Positions 1-11,552 of a stretch of 64,000 nt of DNA are shown in pieces (the first letter of the stretch is position 1; each line of letters begins with the position of its first letter). This DNA is from Daucus carota subsp. sativus (Eukaryota > Streptophyta > Magnoliopsida > Apiales > Apiaceae), in contig NC_030383.2 of the NCBI RefSeq assembly GCF_001625215.2, positions 60,006,949-60,070,948 on the forward strand, read 5' to 3'. Position numbers and translations under genes: made by a program. The notes under the pieces are model-generated. The model worked only from the letters and a program-made list of their open reading frames with translations. It did not search any database and was not told the origin of the DNA.

Positions 1-845
1 GGGGATATACGTACGATTTTTATTTTCGATTTAGTCTTATAATTTTCTTAAATTTCGAATAGAAAATAAAGGATTGTAAAGATAATAATCATTAAAAAAA
101 ACTCATAGCAAAAAAATTAGTAACATAAAAGAATAATAATTTTTAACTAATAAATAGGAATCAAAAAATAAAAATAAATAACAAATAAAATAATATATAT
201 AAAATATGAATCATATATTGATTTTTTTATTTTTTTTAACGTAATTGATTTTATGATAATGTAAATAATTCTTGATTAGTATTGTGTTTGACGGGCACGG
301 GAGGCGGCCCAAACTAATTTTTATCTAAATAATAATAAATTGTCTATTTGTATTATGTTTGGCATGAAAGTAGCTAAAATAATTTTTTATCTATGTTATA
401 ATATTATTATTTTTTGTTAAAACGGGACCACAGTTTAAAATACTTTTTATCCAATTATAATCTTTAATTTTATCATAATTAGAATAATTTTTATTACTAT
501 TGTGTTTGACAGTAAGGCGACTCAAACTAATATCTAAATTATTATGTTTTCTTATTAATATTGTGTTTGACAAGGTAGCGGCTCAAACTAATTTCGATCT
601 AAATTATAATATTTAATTTTATCATAAAAATAATAATTATGGATTAATATTGTTTTTGACGGCAGGGTGTTTGAACTAATTTTATTATTAGTATTGTGTT
701 TGACAGAATGACCACTTAAAAAAAATTTATGCCAATTATAATATTTTTTTATTTGTGATATGTTTAACGGGAAGATGACTCAAAATAATTTTTATGCTAT
801 TATAATACGGATTCATATCAAAATTTATCACGCCGCCGCGAAGCG
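1..845 (+). repeat. Helitron-like element, 3' part (enters from the left edge)
   Basis: This AT-rich segment is made of divergent subrepeats whose cores read roughly TTAGTATTGTGTTTGACGGG followed by a purine-rich stretch and CTCAAACTAATTTTTATC. It ends at 831-845 in CGCCGCCGCGAAGCG, the GC-rich hairpin region found at the end of each later unit. The same opening block (GGTAATACGTACAATTTTTATT) recurs at about 1258, 1793, 4626, 5233 and 6893. No plausible coding sequence is visible; the short open frames run across the repeats. The hairpin lacks its right arm here and passes straight into a (TA)n run. Confidence 0.6.
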
Positions 846-2596
846 TATATATATATATATATAAAGGAGAATGCGGTCGTCTCTAGAATTGCTCGATTTA
901 GTCTTCTAATTTTTCTAATTTTATTTAATATTTTTATTGAAATCTAAAGATGACACAATTCTTTTCTTATTTAATAATCCTAAAAGAATTAGGATTATTC
1001 TTTTCTTTTTTATTTGATATTTCTTATTGAATTCTAAAGATGACACAATTCTTTTCTTATTTAGTAATCCTAAAAGAAATAGGATTATGTTTAAAAAATC
1101 AGGTTCAAAGATTCCAAAAGTTAATACAATTCTTTTCCTTTTGGATTATAAAGATAATGCAATTCTTTTCTTATTTAGTTATCCTAAAAAGAGTAGGATT
1201 ATATTTATTTAAACTAACAATCACATATAAAATACAATTTATATTTAAGATTTGTAAGGTAATACGTACAATTTTTATTATTAATTTAGTCTTATAATTT
1301 TTTCTAAATTTCGTACAGAAAATAAAGGATTGTAAAGATAATAATCATTAAAAAACACTAATAGCAAAAAAATTGTAAAATAGGATATATAAAATAGGAA
1401 ATATATATTGATTTTATAATAATGTAAATGATTCTTGATTAGTATTGCGTTTGACGGGCGCGGGAGACGGCCCAAACCAATTTTTATTTAAATAATAATA
1501 AATTTTCTATTAGTATTATGTTTGACGGAAAGGTGGCTAATATAATTTTTTATCTATGTTATAATATTTGTTTTTTAAAACGGTACCACAATTCAAAATA
1601 ATTTTTATCCAATTATAGTTATAATTTAAAAAATCAACTTGAAGGATTCCAAAAGTTAATACAATTTTTTTTTTCGAATTCTAGAGGTAATACATTTTTT
1701 TTATTATTTAGGAATGCCAAAAGTAATATGATTATATATATATTTAAACTAATAATCATAGATAAAATACAATTTATATTTCAGATTTGTAAGGTAATAC
1801 GTACAATTTTTATTTCCGATTTAGTCTTATAATTTTCTTAAATTTCGAATAGAAAATAAAGGATTGTAAAGATAATAATCATTAAAAAACTAATACCAAA
1901 AATATTAGAACCATAAAAGAATAATAATTTTAAACTAATAAAAGGAGTCAAAAAATAAAAATAATTAACATATAAAATAATACATATAAAATAGGAATCA
2001 TATATTGATTTTATGATAATGTTAATTAGTATTGTGTTTGACGGGTACGGGAGGCGGCCCAAACTAATTTTTATCTAAATAATAATAAATTTTCTATTAG
2101 TATTATGTTTGACGAGAAAGTGGCTAAAATAATTTTTTATCTATGTTATAATATATATTTTTGTTAAAACGGGACCACAGTTCAAAATAGTTTTTGTCCA
2201 ATTATAATCTTTAATTTTATCATAATTAGAATAATTTTTATTAGTATGTGTTTGACAGTAAGGCGACTCAAACTAATATCTAAATTATAATGTTTTGTTA
2301 TTGTTATTGTGTTTGACAAGAGAGCGGCTCAAACTAATTTTGATCTAAATTATAGTATATAATTTTATCATAAAAACAATAATTATGGATTAATATTGTC
2401 TTTGACGGGAAGGAGGTTCAAACTAATTTTATTATTAGTATTGGGTTTGAAAGGATGGCCACTTAAACAAATTTTTATACCAATTATAATATTTTTTATT
2501 TGTGATATGTTTAACGGAAAGATGACTCAAAATAATTTTTATGTTATTATAATACTGATTCATATCAAAATTTATCACGCCGCCGCGAAGCGCGGC
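846..2596 (+). repeat. Helitron-like unit 2
   Basis: The unit starts with a (TA)n run and TAAAGGAGAATGCGGTCG, then TCTCTAGAATTGCTCGATT, the same head seen at about 4203 and 6031. Its middle holds short direct repeats of GAATTCTAAAGATGACAC (about 940, 1032), followed by two copies of the AATACGTACAATTTTTATT block (1262 and 1797) and minisatellite cores. It ends in the hairpin CCGCGAAGCGCGG near 2582-2594. The hairpin is followed directly by AATTGTTCGATTCAGTC, the head of the next unit without its (TA)n part, so this junction is a rearranged fusion. Confidence 0.55.
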
Positions 2597-4196
2597 AATT
2601 GTTCGATTCAGTCTTCTAATTTTTATTAAATTTCGGATGAAAAAAATATAATTATACTTAAAAAAAAAAAGGATTAAGGATTTTAAAGGTAATATAATTC
2701 TTTTTCTTATTGAATTCGAAAGGTAATATACTCTAGAATTCAAAAAATCAGTTTAAAAAATTTTAAAGATAATAGAATTCATTTTTCTTATTGGAATTTA
2801 AAGATAATACAATTCTTTCGTCCCGATATTTTTGAATCGATATATTTACTACCCTATTGCTTAAGCTCCTAGGCCGCCCAGATGATGTCGCCGAGCAAAC
2901 TCGAATAGTGGCTTTGTGGTTTATTCGCATGTATTTTAAACAATTATTCGCATGCATGATAAAAAAAGAGTGATAATTCTAAACAATTAAAAAATAGGAA
3001 ATAGCTAAAATCTATGAAATTTGATATATTTATTTGCTTATAATTATAATTTTGTCATAATGTAAATGATTATTGATTAGTATTGTGTTTGAGGGGAGGG
3101 CGGCCTAAATTATTTTTTATCCAAATAATAATAAACTTTCTATTAGTATTATGTTTGACGGGAAAGCGACTAAAATAATTTTTTTATCTAAGTTATAATA
3201 TATTTTTTATTAAAATGGGACCACGGCTTAAAATAATTTTTATCCAATTGTAATCTTTAACTTCATCATAATTATAATAGTCTTTATTAGTATTGTGTTT
3301 GACGGTAGGCCGACTCAAACTGATATCTATATTACAATATGTTGTTATTAGTATTGCGTCTCGAACTATTTTTTTATCTATATTATTATATTTAATTTTA
3401 TCATAATTATAATAGTTATTGATTAATATTGTCTTTGATGGGAGGGCAGGTCAAACAATTGTTTTTATTAGTATTGTGTTTAATAGGAGGGTCATTTAAA
3501 CAAATTTTTATATTAATTATAATAGTTTTTATTAATGACATGTTTAACGAGAACATGACTCAAAATAACTTTTATACGATTATAATATTAATTCCTATCA
3601 AAATTTATAAAAAAGATTCTTAATTAGTATTGTGTTTGAGGGGAGGGCGGCTCAAACTAATTTTTATCTAGATAATAATAAATTTCTATTAGTATTATAT
3701 CTGACGAGAAAGCTGCTAAAACAATTTTTTTATCTAAGTTATAATGTATTTTTTTATTAATACGGGACCACGGCTTAAAGTAATTTTTATCCAATTATAA
3801 TCTTTAACTTTATCACAATTATAATAATTTTTTATTAGTATTGTGTTTGATGGTAGTACGACTCAAACTAATATCTATATTATAATTTTTTGTTATAAAT
3901 ATTGTGTTTGACAAGAGAGAGGCTCAAACTAATTTTTATTTACATTATTATATTTAATTTTATCATAATTATAATAATTATTGATTAATATTATTTTTGA
4001 TGGGAGGGTGGTTCAAATGATTTTTTTATTAGTATTTTATTTAACGCCACTTAAACAGATTTTTATATTAATTGTAATATTTTTTTTATTAATGATATGT
4101 TAATGGGAACATGACTCAAAATAACTTTTATGCAATTATAATATTAATTCGTATCAAAATTTATAAAAAATTCATAACGTCGCGCGAAGCGCGGCT
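2597..4196 (+). repeat. Helitron-like unit 3
   Basis: This unit has the truncated head described for unit 2, then minisatellite cores between about 3060 and 4110, and a terminal hairpin CGCGCGAAGCGCG at about 4181-4193. The stretch 2820-2975 is less AT-rich than its surroundings and does not look like the repeat family; it may be a captured fragment and is listed separately. The hairpin is followed by CTTTATTCACTATATATA, which continues into the next unit. Confidence 0.55.
2836..2973 (+). other. Possible captured coding fragment inside Helitron array
   Basis: A 45-codon open frame in a less AT-rich island. The stretch from LLKLLGRPDDVAEQ to FKQLFAC has ordinary protein-like composition, unlike the Lys/Asn/Ile/Phe-rich frames around it. 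I do not recognise the family. Helitrons are known to pick up gene pieces, so a captured exon is possible, but 45 codons could also be chance. No start context or splice sites can be argued. Confidence 0.25.
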
Positions 4197-6023
4197 TTAT
4201 TCACTATATATATATATAAAGGAGGATGCGGGTGTCTCTAGAATTGTTCGATTCAGTCTTCTGATTTTTCTTAAATTTCGGATAGAAAATATAGTTATAA
4301 TTCAAAAAATCATGTTTAAGAATTCTAAAGAAGATACAACTCTTTTCTTATTGAATTCTAAAGATGATACAACTCTTTTCCTTTTTATTTAATATTTCTT
4401 ATTGAATTCTAAAGATGACCTAATTCTTTTCTTATTTAGTAATCCTAAAATAAATAAGATTATGTTTAAAAAATAAGGTTCAAAGATTCCAAAAATTAAT
4501 ACAGTTCTTTTCTTTTTGGATTCTAAAGATAATACATTTTTTTTCTTATTTAGAAATCCTAAGTTGGATTATATTTATTTAAACTAACAATCATATATAA
4601 AATACTATTTATATTTAAGATTTGTAGAGTAATACGTACAATTTTTATTTTCAATTTAGTCTCATAATTTTTTTTTTAAATTTCCTATAGAAATAAAGGA
4701 CTGCAAAGATAATAATCATTAAAAAACACTAATAGCAAAAAAATTAGAACCATAAAAGAGTAATAATTTTTAGGTAATAAATAGGAATCATAAAATAAAA
4801 ATAATTAACAAAAAAAATAGGATATAAAAAATAGGAAATATATATTGATTTTATAATAATGTAAATGATTTTTTATTAGTGTTGCGTTTGACGGGCACGG
4901 GAGGCGGCCCAAACCAATTTTTATTTAAATAATAATAAATTTTCTATTAGTATTATGTTTGACGGGAAAGTGGCTAATATAATTTTTTTTATCTATGTTA
5001 TAATATTTGTTTTTTAAAACGGTACCACAATTCAAAATAATTTTTATCCAATTATAGTTATAATTTAAAAAATCAACTTGAAGGATTCCAAAAGTTAATA
5101 TAATTCTTTTTTTTTTTCGGATTCTAGAGGTAATACAATTTTTTTATTATCTAGGAATGCCAAAAGAAATATGATTATATTTATTTAAACTAATAATCAT
5201 AGATAAAATACAATTTATATTTAAGATTTGTAAGGTAATACGTACAATTTTTATTTCCGATTTAGTCTTATAATTTTCTTAAATTTCGAATAGAAAATAA
5301 AAGATTGTAAAGATAATAATCATTAAAAAACTAATACCAAAAATATTAGAACCATAAAAGAATAATAATTTTAAACTAATAAATAAGCGTCAAAAAATAA
5401 AAATAATTAACATATAAAATAGGAATCATATATTGATTTTATTATAATGTTGATTAGTATTGTGTTTGACGGGCACGGGAGGCGGCCCAAACTAATTTTT
5501 ATCTAAATAATAATAAATTTTCTATTAGTATTATGTTTAACAGGAAAGTGGCTAAAATAATTTTTTATCTATGTTATAGTATATATTTTTGTTAAAACGG
5601 GACCACAGTTCAAAATACTTTTTGTCCAATTATAATCTTTAATTTTATCATAATTAGAATAATTTTTATTAGTATGTGTTTGACAGTAAGGCGACTCAAA
5701 CTAATATCTAAATTATAATGTTTTGTTATTGGTATTGTGTTTGATAAGAGAGCGGTTCAAACTAATTTTGATCTAAATTATAGTATTTAATTTTATCATA
5801 AAAATAATAATTATGGATTAATATTGTCTTTGACGGGAAGGAGGTTCAAACTAATTTTATTATTAGTATTGTGTTTGACAGGATGACCACTTAAACAAAT
5901 TTTTATACCAATTATAATATTTTTCATTTGTGATATGTTTAACGGAAAGATGACTCAAAATAATTTCTATGTTATTATAATACTTATTCATATCAAAATT
6001 TATCACGCCGCCGCGAAGCGCGG
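4197..6023 (+). repeat. Helitron-like unit 4
   Basis: The head CACTATATATATATATAAAGG at about 4202-4222 is followed by GAGGATGCGGGTGTCTCTAG, the GAATTCTAAAGATGA direct repeats (4320-4420), two AATACGTACAATTTTTATT blocks (4631, 5238) and minisatellite cores. It closes with the hairpin GCCGCGAAGCGCGG at about 6010-6023. After the hairpin come TTTTTTCACTA and a (TA)n run, which looks like a 3' terminus fused to the 5' terminus of the next unit. Confidence 0.6.
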
Positions 6024-7933
6024 GTTTTTTCACTATATATATATATATAAAGGAGGATGCGAGCGTCTCCAGAATAGCTCGATTCAGTCTTCTGATTTTT
6101 CTTGAATTTCATAGAGAAAATATAATTATAATTCAAAAAATCAGGTCCAAGAATTCTAAAAGTAATACAATTCTTTTCTTATTTAATTCTAAAGATGATA
6201 CAGTTCTTTTCTTATTTGGTATTTCTTATTAAATTCTAAAGATGATACAATAGTATTTCTTATTGAATTCTAACGATGATACAATTCTTTTCTTATTTAG
6301 TAATCCTAAAAAAAATAGGATTATATTTATTCAAACTAATAATAATAGATAAAATACAATTTATATTTAAGTTATGTAAAGTAATATATGCAATTCTTAT
6401 TTTCGATAATATATAATATATTGAAGATATGTTTAACGGGAACACGACTGAAAATAACTTTTATGGAATTATAATATTATTTCGTATCAAAATTTATAAA
6501 AAAGATTATTTATTAGTATTGTGTTTAAGGGGAGGACGACCCAAATTAATTTTTACCTAAATAATAATATGTTTTTATTAGTATTATGTTTGACGGGAAA
6601 GTAGCTAAAACAATATTTTATCTAAATTTATAAAAAATTCATAACTCCGCCGCGAAGGATAAAAAATATAGTTATAATTCAAAAAATCAGGTTCAAGAAT
6701 TCTAAAAGTAATACAACTCTTTTCTTATAGAATTCTAAATATGATACAATTCTTTTTTTATTTAGTTTTTCTTATTGAATTCTAAAGATGAGACAATTCT
6801 TTTCCTATTTAGTAATCCTAATAGAAATAGGATTATATTTGTTCAAACTAACAAAATTATAGATAAAATACAATTTATATTTAAGATTTGTAAGGTAATA
6901 CGTACAATTTTTATTATCGATTTAGTCTTATAATTTTCTTAAATTTCGAATAGAAAATAAAGGATTGTAAAGATAATAATCATTAAAAAAACTGATAGCA
7001 ACAAAAATTAGAACCATAAAAGAATAATAATTTTTAACTAATAAACAGGCATCAAAAAATAAAAATAATTAACAAATAAAATAATATATAAAAAATAGGA
7101 ATCATATATTAATTTTATGATAATGTAAATGGGTCTTGATTAGTATTGTGTTTGACGAGCACGGGAGGCGGCCCGAACTAATTTTTATCTAAATAATAAT
7201 AAATTTTCTATTAGTATTATGTTTGACGGGAAAGTCGCTAAAATAATTTTTATAAAAGAATAATAATTTTTAACTAATAAATAGGAATCAAAAAATAAAA
7301 ATAATTAACAAATAAAATAATATATAAAAAATAGGTATCATATATTGATTTTATGATAATATAAATGGTTCTTGATTAGTATTTCGTTTGACGGGCACGG
7401 GAGGCGGCCCAGACTAATTTTTATCCAAATAATAATAAATTTTTCTATTAGTATTATGTTTGACGGTAAAGTCGCTAAAATAATTTTTTATCTATGTTAT
7501 AATATATTTTTTTGTTACACAATTCAAAATAATCTTTAATTTTGTCATAATTAGAATAATTTTTAGTAGTATTGTGTTTGACAGTAAAACGACTCAAACT
7601 AATATCTAAATTATAATGTTTTGTTATAAGTATTGTGTTTGACAAGAGAGCGGCTCAAACTAATTTTGATCTAAATTATAATATTTAATTTATCATAAAA
7701 ATAATAATTATGAATTAATATTGTCTTTGACGGGAGGGGGGTTCGAACTAATTTTATTATTAGCATTGTGTTTGAAAGGATGATCACTTAAACAAATTTT
7801 TATATCAATTATAATATTTTTCATTTGTGATATGTTTAATGAGAAGATGACTCAAAATAATTTTTATCCTATTATAATTCTGATTCATATCAAAATTTAT
7901 CACGCCGCCGCGAAGCGCGGCTTTTTTCACTAG
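6024..7933 (+). mobile_element. Helitron-like unit 5 with intact 3' terminus
   Basis: The right end shows the Helitron signature: a 6-bp GCCGCG/CGCGGC stem with an AAG loop at 7907-7921, eight bases of TTTTTTCA, then CTAG at 7930-7933 followed by a host T. The left end is the (TA)n TAAAGGAGGATGCG head. An internal, broken hairpin at 6646-6658 (CTCCGCCGCGAAG) marks another fusion. No Rep/helicase coding sequence is present, so the unit is non-autonomous. Its exact 5' base cannot be set, because it abuts the end of the previous unit. Confidence 0.65.
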
Positions 7934-7959
7934 TTATTAACTAATCACCCAAAAAAAGC

Positions 7960-8170
7960 CCCATATCTAAAAAACTTCCAAAACAAATAGTGTTTGGGCA
8001 TCACTTTTAAGCCGAGCTTCTCGGTTTACAAGTTAGAAGCACTTATTCGTACCGTTTGTGTAAAAAGTCGAGAAGTACTTATAAAAAATTAGAAATGATA
8101 GTTTTTGTTTCAGGGTTTCTACTTATTTCTCAAAAGTCTTATCTTGCTTCACCCAAACGGCCCCCTAAAG
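7960..8170. mobile_element. Probable degenerate MITE
   Basis: Near 7991 the sequence reads AGTGTTTGGGCATC and near 8148 it reads TTCACCCAAACGGCCCCC. These form imperfect inverted ends around a GTTTGGG core. The GGGGCCGTTTGGG type of terminus is common in plant MITEs. I could not identify a clean target duplication. Confidence 0.4.
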
Positions 8171-8328
8171 CCCATACAGAGTCATGGAGATCGAGCCTGG
8201 CACTCCCTTGTGCCCTAATATGTTCCAGAGGTACGGACATGCCCATCTTCAGCATATAGTCATACATATCGCTCGTGTTTGCTTTACAAAACCCAGTTAT
8301 TGTAGCATAGAACTTAGCCTGACACTGA

Positions 8329-9545
8329 ATGGCAAGATTGAAGTATGTTTTGCCTGAAGAGATGATTATTGAAATACTTTGTTGGCTTCCGGTAGGGACA
8401 TTGCTCCGCTTTAAGTCTGTTTGCAAGTCATGGCTCTCCATTATCTCCCAACCCAATTTCATTAAGGCTCACATGGATTACACCCAAATTAAGCCTAATA
8501 AACCACACCGTTTTGAAATTGTTGGTTCGTGTAATGGTATTATTTGTCTACTAGTTGACAATATACGTTTTCTCCTCTGGAACCCATCAACTAGGCAAGC
8601 CAAAAGAACAACCAAAATTTTGAAGAATCAGAGGGCTTGGAATTGTATGTATCAAGTTCATCAAATGGCCTTTGGTTTTGATTCTCTCTCTAATGACTAC
8701 AAAGTTATTAGGTTTTTAGGTCCATTCACTCGTAGAAGGCCTTTTATTACTCCTATCTTTAACGCTGATAATTTTGTACCAGTTTTGCAGCTATATTCCG
8801 CAAATACTGATGCTTGGAAAGAGATTCATGTTTGTGATACGTCCATTGCTAGAGAGCTGCTTAAGCTACGTTTGAAATTTGGTCCTGTCATTGATGGAGT
8901 ATTGTATACTATAAAGTTAAGGGGGGTCATTTTTTTGTAAATAAAATTAAGAGGGGTCAAAAAAAATTAAGGAGGGTCAATTTCAATTTTACAACCTAAA
9001 AATATGTATAATATTAAAAAAATAATAATTTAACGGGGGTCAGTTGCCCCTTCTTACCCGTACTAAGATCCGCCTCTGGTAATAAGGCACGGCTTGTTTC
9101 ATTTGATTTGCACTATGAGGTGTTTACAGTGCTCGCATTCCCTCGTTCTAGGTTATTAAGGTCTGATGTTTTGGAATTTAATGGCTCTGTTGCTGTAATC
9201 CAATCAGATGTGAATGGCTCGAAAAGTCTGTGGACACTAGATAATATTCATGGCCAAGTCTCTTGGACTAGAAAGTTCATTATGCATGATAGGTTACCAT
9301 GGATAAAGTCTTACTTGGGTAGTGGACTTTTTTGGGGCAGAGAAGGACTTGGAGGCCATACTACAGTCTCGTATGATTATACAAAGAAAAGCTATGAAAC
9401 TAGCCGAGGTAGGAGACGGAAATCATTCCTTAAATACACAGAGACCTTAACTTCAATCAAAGGGTTCAAACCAAGTGTTTCAATGATTTCAATCTTTCAT
9501 CCTCCTTCCTCGAGGGAAAAAGATCTAAATCCTGCTGTGAATTGA
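8329..9545 (+). pseudogene. FBA-type F-box gene interrupted by an insertion
   Basis: The first part (8329-8920) encodes an N-terminal F-box (VLPEEMIIEILCWLP, then FKSVCKSWLSII) and the start of an F-box-associated domain, with GSCNGIICL, LLWNPSTRQ, AFGFDSLSNDYKV and LYSANTDAWKEI. At about 8917 it runs into unrelated G-rich sequence that brings a stop at 8938. The same gene resumes at about 9080 with LVSFDLHYEV and continues to a stop at 9543. Joining across the insert would give a spacing like that of the intact paralogue at 11553. F-box/FBA proteins are substrate receptors of SCF ubiquitin ligases. The insertion should leave this copy without its C-terminal domain. Confidence 0.85.
8917..9079. 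mobile_element. Short transposon remnant inside F-box gene
   Basis: About 160 bp separate the two halves of the F-box gene. The insert has repeated TTAAGGGGGGTCA-like motifs at its left and ends in AGATCCGCCTCTG, a type of terminus often seen in plant DNA transposon relics. The host codons on each side (TATACT before it, GGTAATAAG after it) fit together in frame. Imperfect ATAAAG/AATAAG flanks may be a decayed target duplication. The superfamily is undetermined. Confidence 0.5.
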
Positions 9546-9860
9546 TGTTAGAAGTCATATCATACTATATTAGAGATGTGCTTAAGTCCATAAAACTAGT
9601 CCTAGGAGTTCTGCACCTGAATCCTCACATATAAGGTGCTTCGATCTCTGTTTTCTTTTCCATTTTGCACTTCACGTTTTAGTTTCGTACTGTGGTCTAA
9701 TTTTTGAATCTCAAGTTGAATTGTTTATGTAAATTTAAGTAAACCTATCAAGTAAGCATGCGTTTGTAATCCAAGAATGGCTTCTGTACATTTCATGAAA
9801 TTGTAGGTTCGAGCATTGTCCACTATCAACACTCTGAAGCATTTACATGTAGCATTCACA
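9546..9860. other. 3' flank of broken F-box gene
   Basis: Probable 3' untranslated sequence. It contains TCCTCACATATAAGGTGCTT (about 9621), which resembles the post-stop sequences of the paralogues near 29889, where TTATAAGGTGCTTTT occurs. I see nothing else. Confidence 0.4.
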
Positions 9861-10020
9861 ATGGCACAAAATTATAAGGTTTTGAAAATGGAACTGTTTA
9901 TTTAGGACATCATTTTAGGATATTGTTGAACTTGCCCTGATAGAGGTCTTGAAGTGACGCGATACTCATCCCTAATTAGACAACGTGTTGCCTCTAGTTC
10001 TTGACTTCTATGCGAGAGCA

Positions 10021-10218
10021 CTACTACTGGTGTTGTACCAGCTCTGCAGCTATATTCAACAAATACTGATTCCTGGAGTGTTGTTGTACACGGGTTGTCA
10101 GGGAGATATAGTTTCGTTTGATTTGTACAATGCGGTGTGGACGGTAGTCTCCATCCCTAGTTCCATGGCAAGATACTCAGAGATTTTGGATTTTGGATCC
10201 CTTGGGGTTAGACTTTAG
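10021..10218 (+). pseudogene. F-box-associated domain fragment
   Basis: In one frame the DNA reads VPALQLYSTNTDSWS and in the next it reads GDIVSFDLYNAVWTVV followed by SEILDFGS. These match consecutive parts of the FBA domain of the gene at 11553, so a frameshift lies near 10077. There is no F-box and no N-terminal half. The fragment and its left flank (from about 9861) are duplicated at 16284-16560. Confidence 0.75.
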
Positions 10219-10904
10219 CAAGAGAAACTATTAACTCTGCTTTTAATGAAACAGAGCCCCTTCCGTGTTAATTTTAATAGTGCCATCACCAGGAGGACAT
10301 GACCAAGTTGCTGCATCATCTTAATTTGCAGTAAAATTTACAGCAGAATTTAAAACTTCAGAGCTCCGAGCATTTTGCCACTGCTGTACTACTAGTTTAG
10401 CTGTCCTCATGACGCAGCACAGAGGTGTAAGATCAACAAAAATTAACCCTTGAAAACACAAACGAATCCTGGAGAACAAATTCGATTAATATAATCATTC
10501 GGTACATGAGAAATCCATTACCACCTTGAATTCGCGGCAAGAGCTAAGATATCTTCATATTTTACATGAAAAATTTATCAACACTTTAATCACATGAAAA
10601 GAGAGAACTCTTAAAGAGTCTTTGAATGTCTATAAAAAAACATACTTATACAATATAACATATAATATTCAAATTTAAATAAGCCCAATAAATTCGGCAT
10701 TCTCTTCACCTAATTACTATGGTACTCAACTTTCATCCTACATACGATACTCTTTTGCCAAATGCGTAACTCAATAAAGTAATTTAAAAAAGCCTATATT
10801 ATTCTTGTCACGTCACGTGTGTACCACATTTGTATATAGGAAAAAATTGACCATGTTTTGATACTCAAATCACAAATACTTAACAGAATACTCAATTCAC
10901 AATT
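10219..10904. other. Intergenic, AT-rich
   Basis: No coding sequence recognised. The part from about 10585 is duplicated at about 16556 (AATCACATGAAAAGAG), so it belongs to the duplicated upstream region of the two closely related F-box genes. CACGTCACGTGTGTACC at about 10809-10825 includes a CACGTG G-box-like core and is conserved at about 16775-16791. Confidence 0.4.
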
Positions 10905-11552
10905 AGTACGCCGCCCGTCAAAAAACACCGACCCTTGCAGAGTTGCTGTACAATTGAATTAATTGGAGACCTCAAAGCATCGTCGACACTCCAGATTTGA
11001 AGGTAATTAACTTCTCATTTTGTGAAAGCCTAAATTTATGTGTGTGTGTGTACATTTCATTTCACATCTTGATTCTATTATCTTAGAATTCGAAATGACT
11101 TATTGAGCTTCTCATTTGTAATATGTTGAAGTTCTATGTTTAATTATTTTTATAAAATTGTTTGCGTACGGTGGCGCCGGGACCGGTGAAGACCCAACTC
11201 AGTTCCAAACTTCAATAGATGATTTTTCTGAATTTCGACTTTTAGTTGAAAATTATTAAAAATAATCTTTCAAGATCTAATTGATATGACGTGAGAAAAG
11301 TTAACTATGGTTTGTGTATACATGTGGGTGTATACGATCCTGAAAGTTGTATATGTATATGTGTGTTGATGTTTTAACAAGATTTAGGGCTTGAATTAGG
11401 GATTTATTAAATTTCTGAATTTTGGATTTGTTATGATGGAGTATATGATTCGTTACACTGTTGTGTGACATTGAAGTTTCTCGCCTCGAAATTTTCTCTG
11501 GTTCTGTTTCCACAGGTGTAGTTTTTCGTGAGCTCGACCGTCTTGGAACATA
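10905..11552 (+). promoter_or_regulatory. 5' leader with intron of the intact F-box gene
   Basis: A conserved leader (TACGCCGCCCGTC... about 10909 to 11002) ends in GAAG with a GT donor at 11003. The acceptor CCACAG ends at 11515, leaving a 513-bp intron in the 5' UTR. The second exon starts GTGTAGTTTTTCGTGAGCTC and reaches the ATG at 11553. The paralogue at 17612 has the same arrangement (donor at 16991, acceptor ending at 17574), which supports the assignment. Confidence 0.55.

Noticed and set aside
269-820. Regularly spaced short repeats that could suggest a CRISPR-like array
   Set aside because: Repeats are degenerate, spacing varies, there are no unique spacers and the context is a plant nuclear genome. 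They are minisatellites within Helitrons.
1027-4392. Several open frames of 60-100 codons in the AT-rich array
   Set aside because: They run across repeat units, are dominated by Lys/Asn/Ile/Phe and have no domain motifs. They are chance frames in Helitron repeats.
8139-8462. Minus-strand 107-codon frame opposite the first F-box gene
   Set aside because: It overlaps the F-box coding start in antisense and has no family features.
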